DNA of 18,935 bases from Chloroflexota bacterium (GTDB taxonomy: Bacteria > Chloroflexota > Dehalococcoidia > SAR202 > UBA6927). The stretch spans positions 1 to 18,935 of the forward strand of contig PBBT01000026.1 of the NCBI GenBank assembly GCA_002717725.1. Direction: 5' to 3'. How positions within the stretch are numbered: position 1 is the stretch's first letter; each line of letters begins with the position of its first letter. Below, piece by piece: positions 1 to 7,702 of this stretch. The notes beneath the pieces are model-generated. The model did no database searches, was not told where the DNA came from, and saw only the letters and a program-made list of their open reading frames with translations. A program made the translations under genes and the position numbers.

Positions 1-1
1 A

Positions 2-637
2 GTTGGTAGATCATTAGAGGCTGTATCAAGGTATATTGGAGGGGTGTATGTGAATAGATCTACCCCTGATCAGGTAACAAATTTAGACCCATATGAACCA
101 ACACCAACCGAAATACAGAAACAAGCTATGGAAATTCTTAGAGAACATGCCTTCTCACCTAGAGCATTTCCAGTGAGTAGCGAGGTCATAAAGCTTCTTC
201 AAAAAGAAAGAAGAGGTTTTGAACTAAGAAGAGAACATGAAGACCCACAAATTCACAGGAGAATATTAAGTATTCAGGGTGCTGTATTAAGACACCTCCT
301 TGATGGTTGGGTTTTGTACCGATTATCTGATACCAAACTTTATGGAAACAACTATTCCCCGAGCGAAATGTTAACTGATCTAACAAATGCAATCTTCCTA
401 GAAGATCAAAATACTTCTGTAAATAGCATAAGGCAAAATTTACAAACCTTTTACGTTAGAAGATTGTTAATGATTCTGAGCTTAGATTATTACGATGAGA
501 TTTCAGCTGCCGCTGCGTACAACTCCTTAAGAAATATAGAGAAAATAGTCAAGAAAAGAGGAAAAGACCCTGCTACTGATGCTCATCGTCAGTTAGTATC
601 TTGGCTTATCGAATCAGGACTAGATAGAGCTCAATAA
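2..637 (+). CDS. C-terminal part of a zinc-dependent metalloprotease (DUF4953/DUF5117 type), 5'-truncated by the window
   Basis: The reading frame is open to the first base of the window, so a start at GTG 44 would be artificial. The visible 211 residues are the tail of a longer protein. The opening RYIGGVYVNR, followed by a PYEPTPTEIQKQAMEIL stretch and a helical tail, resembles the C-terminal region of the large (about 800-aa) bacterial zinc metalloproteases carrying DUF5117 and DUF4953. In those proteins a similar R-Y-[IV]-G-G-V-Y segment precedes P-Y-x-P and Q-x-x-A. The HExxH catalytic site would lie upstream and cannot be seen. Such proteins are usually exported. The gene converges on the Rieske oxygenase gene with only 5 bp between the stop codons. 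Family assignment is from remembered patterns and is moderately sure; partiality is certain from the open frame. Confidence 0.68.
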   Translation, partial: VGRSLEAVSRYIGGVYVNRSTPDQVTNLDPYEPTPTEIQKQAMEILREHAFSPRAFPVSSEVIKLLQKERRGFELRREHEDPQIHRRILSIQGAVLRHLLDGWVLYRLSDTKLYGNNYSPSEMLTDLTNAIFLEDQNTSVNSIRQNLQTFYVRRLLMILSLDYYDEISAAAAYNSLRNIEKIVKKRGKDPATDAHRQLVSWLIESGLDRAQ

Positions 638-642
638 TGATT

Positions 643-1635
643 CTATTTATAGAATTGGCTTACCCAAATTCTAAATTTATTTATAGGTCCATCACCGTCA
701 CATAAAACAGGCTTCTCTCGATAAGTTTTATTTTCCCAAATAGGGATATCATCATAAAGTCCATTAGCTATTCCATCTATAATAGCTTTACCTACCTCAT
801 CTTCTATATTCTTAGTTACACGCATTTGCCATCTTAAAATAGAATTCTCTCTATCAACTGGAGTTGAAACATTCAACATAACAAATTCTCCACCGCTTGG
901 AGGCAAATTATTCATTCTAAGCAGAACTGTTCCTAATCCCCAAGATTCCCTAGTAAAGGTTGTTACAAACTGATCTTTGTACAACTCTCTATTTTCTTCA
1001 GAAACACTTTCATTATTAGAAGGATCCATTAAAGTTTCAGCTACTGTTTTTCTATATATTCCTTTTTGTTCAGTATCGGTTTCTGGAAGAGAAGGTGAAA
1101 GATGAACAGTAGGAAAATGAGCTTGATCTACATCATTCTCAGCTATTTCTTGAAGACATGTTCCAATTTTATATTCAAAAGTAAAAAGTTCTCCCCAATT
1201 CTTGTCAGGTTGGTTGAATTCTTCTATATAAGGTACCTCAAAGTAAGGTGATCTATTCTTTTTATCGTGCCAACACATTAGCATTCCATTTATTTCTTCT
1301 AAATGAAATGTTTCTAAAGCTGGTTTAAGGGCAGCTTTAGGAATTTGATCAGAGTAAGGGACTTCTGTACATTTACCTTCAGCATCCCAACACCAACCAT
1401 GAAAAGGACATTGGATACTGCTGCCTTTAACTTTACCCCCTTTTCCTAGGTGTGCACCAAGGTGAGGACAAAATGGAGATGTGGCAACTGCCTTACCTTC
1501 TTCGGTTCTAAATAAAACTATTTCTTGATCACAAAAATTTATCGTTTTAACGTCACCTGCTTCTAAATCTTTACTCCAACACAAACCAAACCAACCATGA
1601 GGTATAGGCAAAGGAATTCTTACATTAATATCCAT
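643..1635 (-). CDS. Rieske [2Fe-2S] non-heme iron oxygenase, KshA/DAF-36-like
   Basis: A 330-aa terminal oxygenase component. The Rieske cluster ligands are C56-P-H58 and C76-P-F-H79, in the CxH-(17)-CxxH spacing. The mononuclear iron site is seen as N167-x-x-D170-x-x-H173-x4-H178. D296, in a D-I-P-I-W-E-N-K segment, is the probable third ligand. That segment, and the C-terminal DGDGPINKFRIW...QFY ending, match the 3-ketosteroid 9-alpha-hydroxylase oxygenase (KshA) and cholesterol 7-desaturase (DAF-36/Neverland) branch better than the aromatic dioxygenases. The expected reaction is O2-dependent hydroxylation or desaturation of a steroid-like or other polycyclic substrate; the actual substrate is not shown. 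It is the last gene of the eight-gene operon, and its ATG overlaps the preceding SDR stop by one base (TAATG), suggesting translational coupling. No ferredoxin or reductase partner is encoded nearby. Confidence 0.9.
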   Translation of the reverse strand: MDINVRIPLPIPHGWFGLCWSKDLEAGDVKTINFCDQEIVLFRTEEGKAVATSPFCPHLGAHLGKGGKVKGSSIQCPFHGWCWDAEGKCTEVPYSDQIPKAALKPALETFHLEEINGMLMCWHDKKNRSPYFEVPYIEEFNQPDKNWGELFTFEYKIGTCLQEIAENDVDQAHFPTVHLSPSLPETDTEQKGIYRKTVAETLMDPSNNESVSEENRELYKDQFVTTFTRESWGLGTVLLRMNNLPPSGGEFVMLNVSTPVDRENSILRWQMRVTKNIEDEVGKAIIDGIANGLYDDIPIWENKTYREKPVLCDGDGPINKFRIWVSQFYK

Positions 1636-2513
1636 TAGAGTATTTCTGGTGGAGATGGGTTTTCTTTTTTTAATACGCTTTGAACATATGCTTTATAAGC
1701 TGTTTCAGAATCTTGATTTTGCGGAAGTAACCAATAATTGTCTTTAAGAATTCCTTCTAAACAGAATTCTGCTACTTCATCTGGTTTTGTGGTTTTTAAG
1801 TCTTTCCCCATTGCCTGAACCATCTCTTTCATTGCTTCAATGGTTTCAATTTTGAAAGAAGGCTCTTTTTCTTGGGGTAAATCTTCAGGTCTATTTCTAT
1901 TAGAAGAAAAAAGATCTGTTTCTACAGTATGGGGTCCAGGAAATAAAATAGAAACCTTCACATTAGACTCAAGAGCTTGAAGTTGAAAATATAAAGCTTC
2001 TGTTATTCTAGTAACTGCAGCTTTGCTAGTTGCATATATAGGGGTAGATGGGTAAGTTATCAAACCTCCATTACCTGATGTTGTGTTAATGATCCTTGCT
2101 TCTTCATTTTGATCTAACATTATTGGGACAAAAACTTTTATTCCATGAATTACTCCCCATAAGTTAACCCTTAAGCCCCACTTCCAATCATTTAGAGAAA
2201 GGTCCCATAAATTAAATGAAGCTTCCTGAGGTGCTACTCCTGCGTTATTAAATAGAAGGTTAACCTTACCAAATAATTTTTTTGTTTCAGAGGCAAGCTC
2301 CTTTAAAGAATCTATGTCTGTAACGTCTGTTTTTTTAATAGCAACTTCAATTCCATCTGATTGTAATTTATCTCTAGAGTTATCTAGAGCTTCTTGCTCT
2401 ATGTCAGCTAACATTACTTTAGCTCCTTCAAGAGAAAGCTTTTTTCCTATAGCAAGGCCTACACCACTTGCTCCTCCAGTAACAACGGCTACTTTGTCTC
2501 TAAATGTTTTCAT
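1635..2513 (-). CDS. Short-chain dehydrogenase/reductase (classical SDR)
   Basis: A 292-aa classical SDR. The dinucleotide-binding motif TGGASGVG is at 12-19 and D37 (LADIE) closes strand beta-2, which favours NAD(H). NNAG is at 89-92, and the catalytic residues are N117, S146, Y160 and K164 (YATSK). It should interconvert an alcohol and a ketone on the pathway substrate, probably after the P450, Rieske or epoxide-hydrolase step. The start ATG abuts the TAA of the upstream decarboxylase-like gene with no spacer, and its own stop overlaps the start of the Rieske gene. It is therefore firmly embedded in the operon. It is slightly longer than the 250-aa norm because of a C-terminal extension after about residue 200. 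Family certain; substrate unknown. Confidence 0.92.
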   Translation of the reverse strand: MKTFRDKVAVVTGGASGVGLAIGKKLSLEGAKVMLADIEQEALDNSRDKLQSDGIEVAIKKTDVTDIDSLKELASETKKLFGKVNLLFNNAGVAPQEASFNLWDLSLNDWKWGLRVNLWGVIHGIKVFVPIMLDQNEEARIINTTSGNGGLITYPSTPIYATSKAAVTRITEALYFQLQALESNVKVSILFPGPHTVETDLFSSNRNRPEDLPQEKEPSFKIETIEAMKEMVQAMGKDLKTTKPDEVAEFCLEGILKDNYWLLPQNQDSETAYKAYVQSVLKKENPSPPEIL

Positions 2514-3293
2514 TTAAGGTTTAGGTCCTCCATTTAAACCTGGCCATCTAGACCCTCCTATCGTATCAGAAAAAGGCCAAAATCCTTCTCCATCTAGTTC
2601 TCCTTCAAGAGTTATCTCTCTTCCTAGAAAGATTGGTGTCCAGAGATAAGCAGAGATTTGTTCTTCCATTGGGAGTTGGGTAGCAATAGGATCCCAAGGG
2701 CTTTCTCTTAAAACAATATCTCCTTTTAATTCTTCCATAAAACTTGTTCCGTATGTACTTTTAACCCTGACAACATGAGGGGGGAAGTCATATTTTCCTG
2801 GGCTCATATCTACTGAGCGTAAACATTTAATCCACCATTCATTATGTTCATATTCTGGAGGGTTAGGAGCTTGACCCACAACTTCTCCACTAAATTGTAC
2901 AAAAGTATGACCCTGATGAATTACCTTAGCGTCTACGTGATCTCCCATTCTAAAATAATGAGTTTCTGCTAAGTATTTTGGCTGACCCCAATGTTCATGA
3001 CTGGTGTAAATAGCTGCCTCCTGGTTAATACCTATTCCTAGAGTGTAGTCCCCTTCAATATCTTGATATTTAGCTGATGCATTAACAACTACTCCATATT
3101 CTGGCTCATTATTTACTGGGAAATTATAAATAGTTATTGTTACTAAGGAATCTGATATAGCCTCAATTCCTGGCGGAAGTAATTCAGCTAATTTATCTTT
3201 GTTAGTCTTGTAGGTTAACCTTAACATTGGCCAATTGAATATCTCTCCTGGATTAGATTGAGGTCTTGATTCTTCGTTTGTATCTTTTGTCAT
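2514..3293 (-). CDS. Acetoacetate decarboxylase-like superfamily protein
   Basis: A 259-aa protein of the ADC-like superfamily. The region around HEHWGQPKYLAE aligns with the E...YPKK segment of clostridial acetoacetate decarboxylase, so K106 is the likely Schiff-base lysine. The GDYTLGIGINQEAAI strand just before it also fits the family. The residues that pair with that lysine in the clostridial enzyme (Arg29, Glu61, Glu76) appear replaced here by W21, T54 and V68 in a by-eye alignment. Simple acetoacetate decarboxylation is therefore doubtful; a Schiff-base aldolase, dehydratase, hydrolase or isomerase role is possible. A good Shine-Dalgarno (GGAG, 7-nt spacing) precedes ATG 3293. It lies between the P450 (17-bp gap) and the SDR (no gap). 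Family fairly sure, activity unknown. Confidence 0.8.
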   Translation of the reverse strand: MTKDTNEESRPQSNPGEIFNWPMLRLTYKTNKDKLAELLPPGIEAISDSLVTITIYNFPVNNEPEYGVVVNASAKYQDIEGDYTLGIGINQEAAIYTSHEHWGQPKYLAETHYFRMGDHVDAKVIHQGHTFVQFSGEVVGQAPNPPEYEHNEWWIKCLRSVDMSPGKYDFPPHVVRVKSTYGTSFMEELKGDIVLRESPWDPIATQLPMEEQISAYLWTPIFLGREITLEGELDGEGFWPFSDTIGGSRWPGLNGGPKP

Positions 3294-3310
3294 TACACTT
3301 CTCCAATGGA

Positions 3311-4528
3311 TTAAAAATTTGTTTTTAAGATAAATTTATTCATTCTACGCGCATTATGATGAAAATAATCATAAGCAATATCGTCAGTTAGTTCTAAAGA
3401 TGGAAACCTAGAAAATACTTCATTAAACATAACTTCTACTTGTGACCTTACCAAAGTAACACCTATACAATAATGAGGTCCTTGACCAAAGCTTATATTA
3501 TTATCTTGATTTCTCAGAATGTTAAATTTTTCTGGATCTTCGAATGCTTCTGGGTCTCTCCCTGCTGTTGAAGTTATAAGCTGTATCATTTGATGTTTTT
3601 TAATCTTATTGCCTTCTAACACTATATTTTCAGTTGCATAACGAGCTAAACCAGTTTTTCCTGAGCTTTGATGTCTTAAAACTTCACTAATAGCATTTTG
3701 AATAAGATTTCTATCTTTCAAGACTAGATCTAGTTGTTCGGGGTGCTCTAAGAGGGCTTTAATTAGGTAAGAATGAAGATCAACTGCCGTATCAGAACCT
3801 GCTGCTAACACAGAGCCTATCAGAGCACACATTTCCCAATTATTAAGCCTATCCCCCTCTTCTTCTGCAAGAATTAAAGCAGATAAAAAGTCTTCTCCAG
3901 GTAATTTCCTTCTTTCTTCTATTAGGTCATTTAGCATATTAAGACCTTCTTCAATCCCGGAGGTAGCTTCCCCCCTTTCTTCATCATCAAGCATAGGATT
4001 AATTCCCCTTACAATACCATATGCAAGGTTATCAAAAATATCAAAATACTCTTCAGGTACTCCCACTAAGCTTGCTATAGCTTGAGAGGGGATAATCTCT
4101 GCAACCTCTTTTGAAAAATCAAACTTCTGAACTTCTCCTATTTCTTCTAATCGTTGTTTAACTAATTTAGCAAATTTCTTTTTCATGAAATCCATTACTC
4201 TTGGAGAAAAAGCTGGTAAAGCCAACTTCCGCAACCTCAAATGGTCTTGTCTACTAAGAAAAAAAAGATTGTTATCCATTAATTTTTCAAAATGGGTTTT
4301 CTCCTTATCCATTTTTTTAGGTGGAGCATATTCCCATAAATTAAAATCTGTAGATAATCTCCTATCAAGCAAACATCCTGCTATCCTTTTATTCCCACTT
4401 ATTAACCAACATTGCCATTTTTCAAACCAAGCAATAGGAAAGTCGCTTAATAATTTATCAAGATAAGGGTGTGGATTGTGAATAAATTCTTTAGACGTTG
4501 GATCAAAAAAATCATCTACTTTAGACAT
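3311..4528 (-). CDS. Cytochrome P450
   Basis: A 405-aa soluble bacterial-type P450. Residues numbered from the chosen start: the I-helix oxygen-activation motif AGSDTA is at 243-248, the K-helix E-V-L-R at 282-285, and the heme-binding loop F347-GQGPHYCIG contains axial C354. The frame extends upstream to a TTG at 4540. I chose ATG 4528 because GAGAG sits 5 nt before it and bacterial P450s usually begin close to such an MSKVDDFFDP sequence. The ATG lies 5 bp downstream of the end of the permease stop codon region on the plus map, so the TTG start would overlap the permease whereas the ATG start overlaps it by only a few bases. The role is monooxygenation (hydroxylation or epoxidation) of a hydrophobic substrate. 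An epoxide hydrolase in the same operon makes epoxidation attractive, but this is inference. No dedicated ferredoxin is seen. Confidence 0.93.
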   Translation of the reverse strand: MSKVDDFFDPTSKEFIHNPHPYLDKLLSDFPIAWFEKWQCWLISGNKRIAGCLLDRRLSTDFNLWEYAPPKKMDKEKTHFEKLMDNNLFFLSRQDHLRLRKLALPAFSPRVMDFMKKKFAKLVKQRLEEIGEVQKFDFSKEVAEIIPSQAIASLVGVPEEYFDIFDNLAYGIVRGINPMLDDEERGEATSGIEEGLNMLNDLIEERRKLPGEDFLSALILAEEEGDRLNNWEMCALIGSVLAAGSDTAVDLHSYLIKALLEHPEQLDLVLKDRNLIQNAISEVLRHQSSGKTGLARYATENIVLEGNKIKKHQMIQLITSTAGRDPEAFEDPEKFNILRNQDNNISFGQGPHYCIGVTLVRSQVEVMFNEVFSRFPSLELTDDIAYDYFHHNARRMNKFILKTNF

Positions 4529-5873
4529 TATCGCTCTCAAATGATTTATTAGATTGTCCGCCCCACCCTACCATAACTAAAACAATTAATGAGCCTATAA
4601 TTAGAGCTTTACCTGGTTCTAAGGGAAAAGAAATTAAAAGTACAGCCATAAGGAGACAAGACCCGCGTTCTGCAGAGGTTTTAACTAGGGACATTGCAAC
4701 TTGGCAACACCCAATAGCAGTCAGAACCATAAATTGTGTAAAAATAATACCTTGTAAGGATACAAGAAATGTCATCAGAGGAACAACAAAATAAAACCAA
4801 GGAAATCCAAATGAAGTATATGAACCTATGCCATCAAAAATAGAGTTCATTTCTTTTTTTCCCTTTTTCCATCTATCAACAATAATAATATGAGGTCCTG
4901 TAGCTAAAATGCCTTGATAACTAAAGAATGGTGCAAAAATAGCTGAAATTGCATTGCGAATCCCCATAGATAAATTTGTTCTATTAATATCAAAGTGTTG
5001 AGGGTCATCAGGCCTTTTTTCCATGACCTCTTTTGTTATTTCATTACCAGTAATAATGTCTCCAAAACAAATAATATAAGCAATAAGTGCTAGTGGAGCA
5101 GCTTGTAGAAAGAAACTTAAGTCTGGCCAGCCTTGTGAAATAGGAGATACTTTATGAAATAAAGAAATAAAATCTATCTCAGCCCATCTCCATTGAGGAA
5201 AAAATTCTATCTCACCTAGAACATAACCAAGAAAGCCAGCTACTACCATTCCTGGAATTAGACCTAGTGAAGCTATTCTTAAAAGAAATGATCGATCTTT
5301 AGCGTAAAATTGAAAAATTGTTGAAGAGGATAAGAAAAGAGTTAAAAGAAGAGCTGTTATAATAGCAATTGGCTGCTCATTCATTAATTCAGGGCGATCA
5401 ATAAAAACAGCTTTCAAAGCCGCTATAGCAGCACCTAAGATTATTCCGGCTTTTAATGCATTAGGTATGGAATTAATAATTTTAGGGCCGAATCCACTTA
5501 TGCCTAAAAAGAAAGAGATTAAAGCAAAGTCTAAAGATAAAGCTATCATCATAGCAAGATTATCACCTGTAGAACCTAACCCCATTGGGGTAAAAAATGC
5601 TATTACTAAAGGAAAAACTGGTGTCATGAGCCCCACCATTAGATTTTCTCCAAAGATAAGGGGTGAAGAAGCTGTAAGAAAGGTGCTTAAGAAAAGAAAG
5701 GCTAAGGCCTCATCTTCTGTTAGGCCAAACCAGTTTACTAGCATAGGTAAAAACAGTAATGCAGCAGCTGACCCAGCTGTAACCCCTTGTATATACTCAG
5801 ACCAACTAAACCTTGTATGAATTAAAGGAATTCTTAAAGTAAAGGGTCCCCAAGGTATTCCTTTCTTATCCAT
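4521..5873 (-). CDS. NCS2-like (xanthine/uracil permease-type) membrane transporter
   Basis: A 450-aa polytopic membrane protein with a dozen or so hydrophobic segments spread from about residue 30 to the C-terminus. The overall plan resembles NCS2/AzgA-type permeases of the APC superfamily: an amphipathic N-terminus, glycine-rich helices, and a mid-protein acidic segment IICFGDIITGNEITKE at about 268-283, where NCS2 carriers place substrate-binding acidic residues. It would import (or export) the organic substrate or an intermediate across the inner membrane. It starts at ATG 5873, 7 bp after the epoxide hydrolase stop, and its 3' end overlaps the P450 start. Purine specificity should not be assumed: the neighbours are catabolic oxidoreductases. 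Transporter certain; family moderately sure. Confidence 0.72.
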   Translation of the reverse strand: MDKKGIPWGPFTLRIPLIHTRFSWSEYIQGVTAGSAAALLFLPMLVNWFGLTEDEALAFLFLSTFLTASSPLIFGENLMVGLMTPVFPLVIAFFTPMGLGSTGDNLAMMIALSLDFALISFFLGISGFGPKIINSIPNALKAGIILGAAIAALKAVFIDRPELMNEQPIAIITALLLTLFLSSSTIFQFYAKDRSFLLRIASLGLIPGMVVAGFLGYVLGEIEFFPQWRWAEIDFISLFHKVSPISQGWPDLSFFLQAAPLALIAYIICFGDIITGNEITKEVMEKRPDDPQHFDINRTNLSMGIRNAISAIFAPFFSYQGILATGPHIIIVDRWKKGKKEMNSIFDGIGSYTSFGFPWFYFVVPLMTFLVSLQGIIFTQFMVLTAIGCCQVAMSLVKTSAERGSCLLMAVLLISFPLEPGKALIIGSLIVLVMVGWGGQSNKSFESDNV

Positions 5874-5880
5874 TTGTATT

Positions 5881-6867
5881 TCAGTCTAATTTTTTAAGGA
5901 AATCTAAAATTATTTTGTTAACTTTCTCTGGTGCTTCTTGTTGAGTCCAATGACCTATTCCTTCAAGCTCCTCAGCAATTAACAGGTTATCGTAATTTGA
6001 ACCTATTCTGTCTATTAAGTTTTGTTCACTTGGTACAAAGAAATTAACTGGGTCTAGACTGCCTGTAATAAAAAAAGCTGGTTGAGAAATAGTTTTAGGT
6101 AAATGAGATAACTCATTCCAATCTATATTTTGAGCTCTATATCGATTTAAAGGACCTCTCATTCCACTTATTTCAAATTGACTAACAAAGTAGTCAATAT
6201 CATCTTGGCTCAACCAATCAGGTAATTCATCAAAATCTTCCATACCCTCTAGAAAGGTTGAATCAGGACCTTTTTTAGGGCTAACACCACTCATTATTTT
6301 TTCTGAAGCTCTTGCCATACCCCTTCCATCACTATTGATATAACAAAGTCTAAGAAATCTTTGTAGATCAGCTTCGAATTCTGCCTCAGCAACTCCTTCT
6401 TCTTGGAAATAAAGTTGATAGAAAAACTTATCTTTATAGATTTCTTTCCAAAGATCTATGGCTGGCATAGGTCCTCTACCCATATAAGGAACAGACATAG
6501 TTCCAGTGGCTGAGATTACCTCTGGATGTAAAGCTGCGGTAGTTAATGCAATAGGTCCTCCCCAGTCATGACCGACTGTTATTGCATTCTCGTACCCTAA
6601 TGCTTTCACAATACCAATAACATCAGCAACCATATTAAGCATCGTATATTCTTTTATAGGGTGGGGTTTATCTGACTCACCATATCCTCTAACATCATAA
6701 GCAACTGCTTTAAACCCTTCTTCTGCTAAGGCAGGAAGTTGGTGACGATAGCTGTACCAACTCTCAGGCCAGCCATGGCAAAAAATAACTAACGGACCCT
6801 CTCCTATTGTTGCCAACCTAACATTTATTCCATTAGTGCTGACTGTTTGAAAATCAATTTTTTCCAT
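5881..6867 (-). CDS. Epoxide hydrolase (alpha/beta-hydrolase fold)
   Basis: A 328-aa enzyme with the full epoxide hydrolase signature. The oxyanion-hole motif H31-G-W-P34 is followed by SWYSYRHQ, then DVRGYGESDKP at 58-68. The nucleophile D101 is in GHDWGG. The lid tyrosines that activate the epoxide are Y153 (YFQEEGVAEAE context) and Y243 (GPLNRYR). The acid is D272 (SLDPVNFF) and the base H306 (GIGHWTQQE). It opens an epoxide to a vicinal diol via a covalent aspartyl ester and is expected to be cytoplasmic. It sits between the nitroreductase-like gene (9-bp gap) and the permease (7-bp gap). With the P450 two genes downstream, an epoxidation-hydrolysis pair is a reasonable inference. All catalytic residues are present, so the assignment is strong. 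Confidence 0.93.
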   Translation of the reverse strand: MEKIDFQTVSTNGINVRLATIGEGPLVIFCHGWPESWYSYRHQLPALAEEGFKAVAYDVRGYGESDKPHPIKEYTMLNMVADVIGIVKALGYENAITVGHDWGGPIALTTAALHPEVISATGTMSVPYMGRGPMPAIDLWKEIYKDKFFYQLYFQEEGVAEAEFEADLQRFLRLCYINSDGRGMARASEKIMSGVSPKKGPDSTFLEGMEDFDELPDWLSQDDIDYFVSQFEISGMRGPLNRYRAQNIDWNELSHLPKTISQPAFFITGSLDPVNFFVPSEQNLIDRIGSNYDNLLIAEELEGIGHWTQQEAPEKVNKIILDFLKKLD

Positions 6868-6876
6868 AATATCTCT

Positions 6877-7359
6877 TTATCCTGGCTGACAATTAAATAC
6901 AGGTATATTTCTTTTAGTTCTCTTCTGATATTTATCGTAATCGGGATAACAGGAACATATGAGCGGCCAAAGCTCAGATTTTTTTTCATCATCTACTTGT
7001 TTAGCAACTAAAGATAACTTCTTGGAACCTACATAGGCAATAATCTCTGGGTTTGCTTTTAGATTCCAATACCAAGTTGGATGAATGTCTGCTCCGCCTA
7101 AAGAGGCTACGAGCACTACACCCTCTTCAAAAGGTACAAGCATTAAAGGAATAGATCTAATTTTTCCTGTTTTTACTCCTTTCATTTTAATAACACAAAT
7201 CTCAGAACCATTTATAGTTTTCCATAAATAACCTCTGGAAAGCTTAAAAATAAAAGCCTGTGAGCGAGTGAAAAGCCTAAACATAAATTTACTTGTAGGA
7301 TAAAACCTAGGTGCTAAGGGTTTTTTATTAATTTTATTTTTTGATTCATCGTCAGTCAT
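6877..7359 (-). CDS. Deazaflavin-dependent nitroreductase (DDN)-family split-barrel protein
   Basis: A 160-aa protein matching the nitroreductase/deazaflavin-dependent oxidoreductase family (PF04075 type). It has a hydrophobic N-terminal helix (about 25-45), MKGVKTGKIRSIPLM at 59-73, VVLVASLGGADIHPTWYWNL at 81-100, then NPEI, and a C-terminal WPLICSCYPDYDKYQKRT segment with IPV. The open frame continues upstream to 7548, but that extension would run through most of the CDGSH gene. I chose ATG 7359 because GGAG precedes it and it lies 1 bp after the CDGSH stop codon. Mycobacterial relatives use F420H2; whether this organism makes F420 is unknown, so another flavin or heme is possible. Probable role: reduction of a pathway intermediate or a quinone. 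Confidence 0.82.
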   Translation of the reverse strand: MTDDESKNKINKKPLAPRFYPTSKFMFRLFTRSQAFIFKLSRGYLWKTINGSEICVIKMKGVKTGKIRSIPLMLVPFEEGVVLVASLGGADIHPTWYWNLKANPEIIAYVGSKKLSLVAKQVDDEKKSELWPLICSCYPDYDKYQKRTKRNIPVFNCQPG

Positions 7360-7360
7360 C

Positions 7361-7588
7361 TTATTCTTTCTCCTCAATCCTAAGCTGTAGCTTACCATTT
7401 TCTCTAGAGATAAATATCTTTTGATCTTTATGAAACCACATGCGAATAGGTAAACTACCAGCTGTTTCTTTATGAGATCCATCACACAAAGGTTCTTTAT
7501 TACTAAGACCACAGCTACACCAAGAATACCTTTTATTGGCTTCAACAAATATGCATTTTTCTTTAATTATTTCTTTTCTCTCTTTCAC
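7361..7588 (-). CDS. Small CDGSH-type iron-sulfur protein
   Basis: A 75-aa protein with one CDGSH motif, C24-x-C26-x8-C35-D-G-S-H39, the 3Cys-1His ligand set for a [2Fe-2S] cluster as in mitoNEET relatives. Many bacterial CDGSH proteins carry a second motif; here the C-terminal half (PIRMWFHKDQK onward) has none. The start is ambiguous. GTG 7588 has AAGG 8 nt upstream and puts the first cysteine at the usual distance from the N-terminus. A TTG at 7606, with AGGA 10 nt upstream, would add 6 residues. It is the first gene of the operon, 1 bp before the nitroreductase-like start. It may donate electrons to, or supply clusters for, the Rieske or P450 enzymes; that is inference. Confidence 0.85.
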   Translation of the reverse strand: MKERKEIIKEKCIFVEANKRYSWCSCGLSNKEPLCDGSHKETAGSLPIRMWFHKDQKIFISRENGKLQLRIEEKE

Positions 7589-7646
7589 GAAGATTACCTT
7601 AAACAAAAATTCTATGTCCTACCAGAAAGAAGTATAAGAATTTAAT

Positions 7647-7676
7647 TTTATAACTCATGAGTAGATTGGGTAAAAT
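7647..7676. promoter_or_regulatory. Divergent, overlapping promoter pair with a central palindrome
   Basis: Minus direction: TTTACC (7674-7669), 16-bp spacer, TATAAA (7652-7647), placing transcription start near 7640 for the eight-gene operon. Plus direction: TTTATA (7647-7652), 18-bp spacer, TAAAAT (7671-7676), placing the start near 7683 for the MBL hydrolase. The shared spacer holds a perfect 10-bp palindrome, ACTCATGAGT, at 7653-7662. RNA polymerase could not serve both directions at once if both promoters are real. Boxes found by eye. Confidence 0.4.
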
Positions 7677-7702
7677 AGAAACATTAAAGAGAGATTTAAA
7701 AG

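Noticed and set aside
44..46. GTG as start codon of the first plus-strand gene
   Set aside because: The frame is open to the window edge and the residues before it (RYIGG) continue the family pattern, so the gene begins upstream.
641..654. TTCTAT-TT-ATAGAA inverted repeat as a terminator between convergent genes
   Set aside because: Only 6 A/T-rich base pairs with a 2-nt loop and no T run; too weak, and partly coding.
643..1635. Aromatic-ring dioxygenase alpha subunit
   Set aside because: No beta subunit is present, and the C-terminal segment and iron-site context match the KshA/DAF-36 group better.
5467..5820. Plus-strand open frame of 117 codons inside the permease gene
   Set aside because: It is the antisense shadow of a clear membrane protein; composition is lysine-rich low complexity and no ribosome-binding site was seen.
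7360..7548. N-terminal extension of the nitroreductase-like protein
   Set aside because: It reads through most of the CDGSH gene in another frame; ATG 7359 with GGAG upstream fits better.
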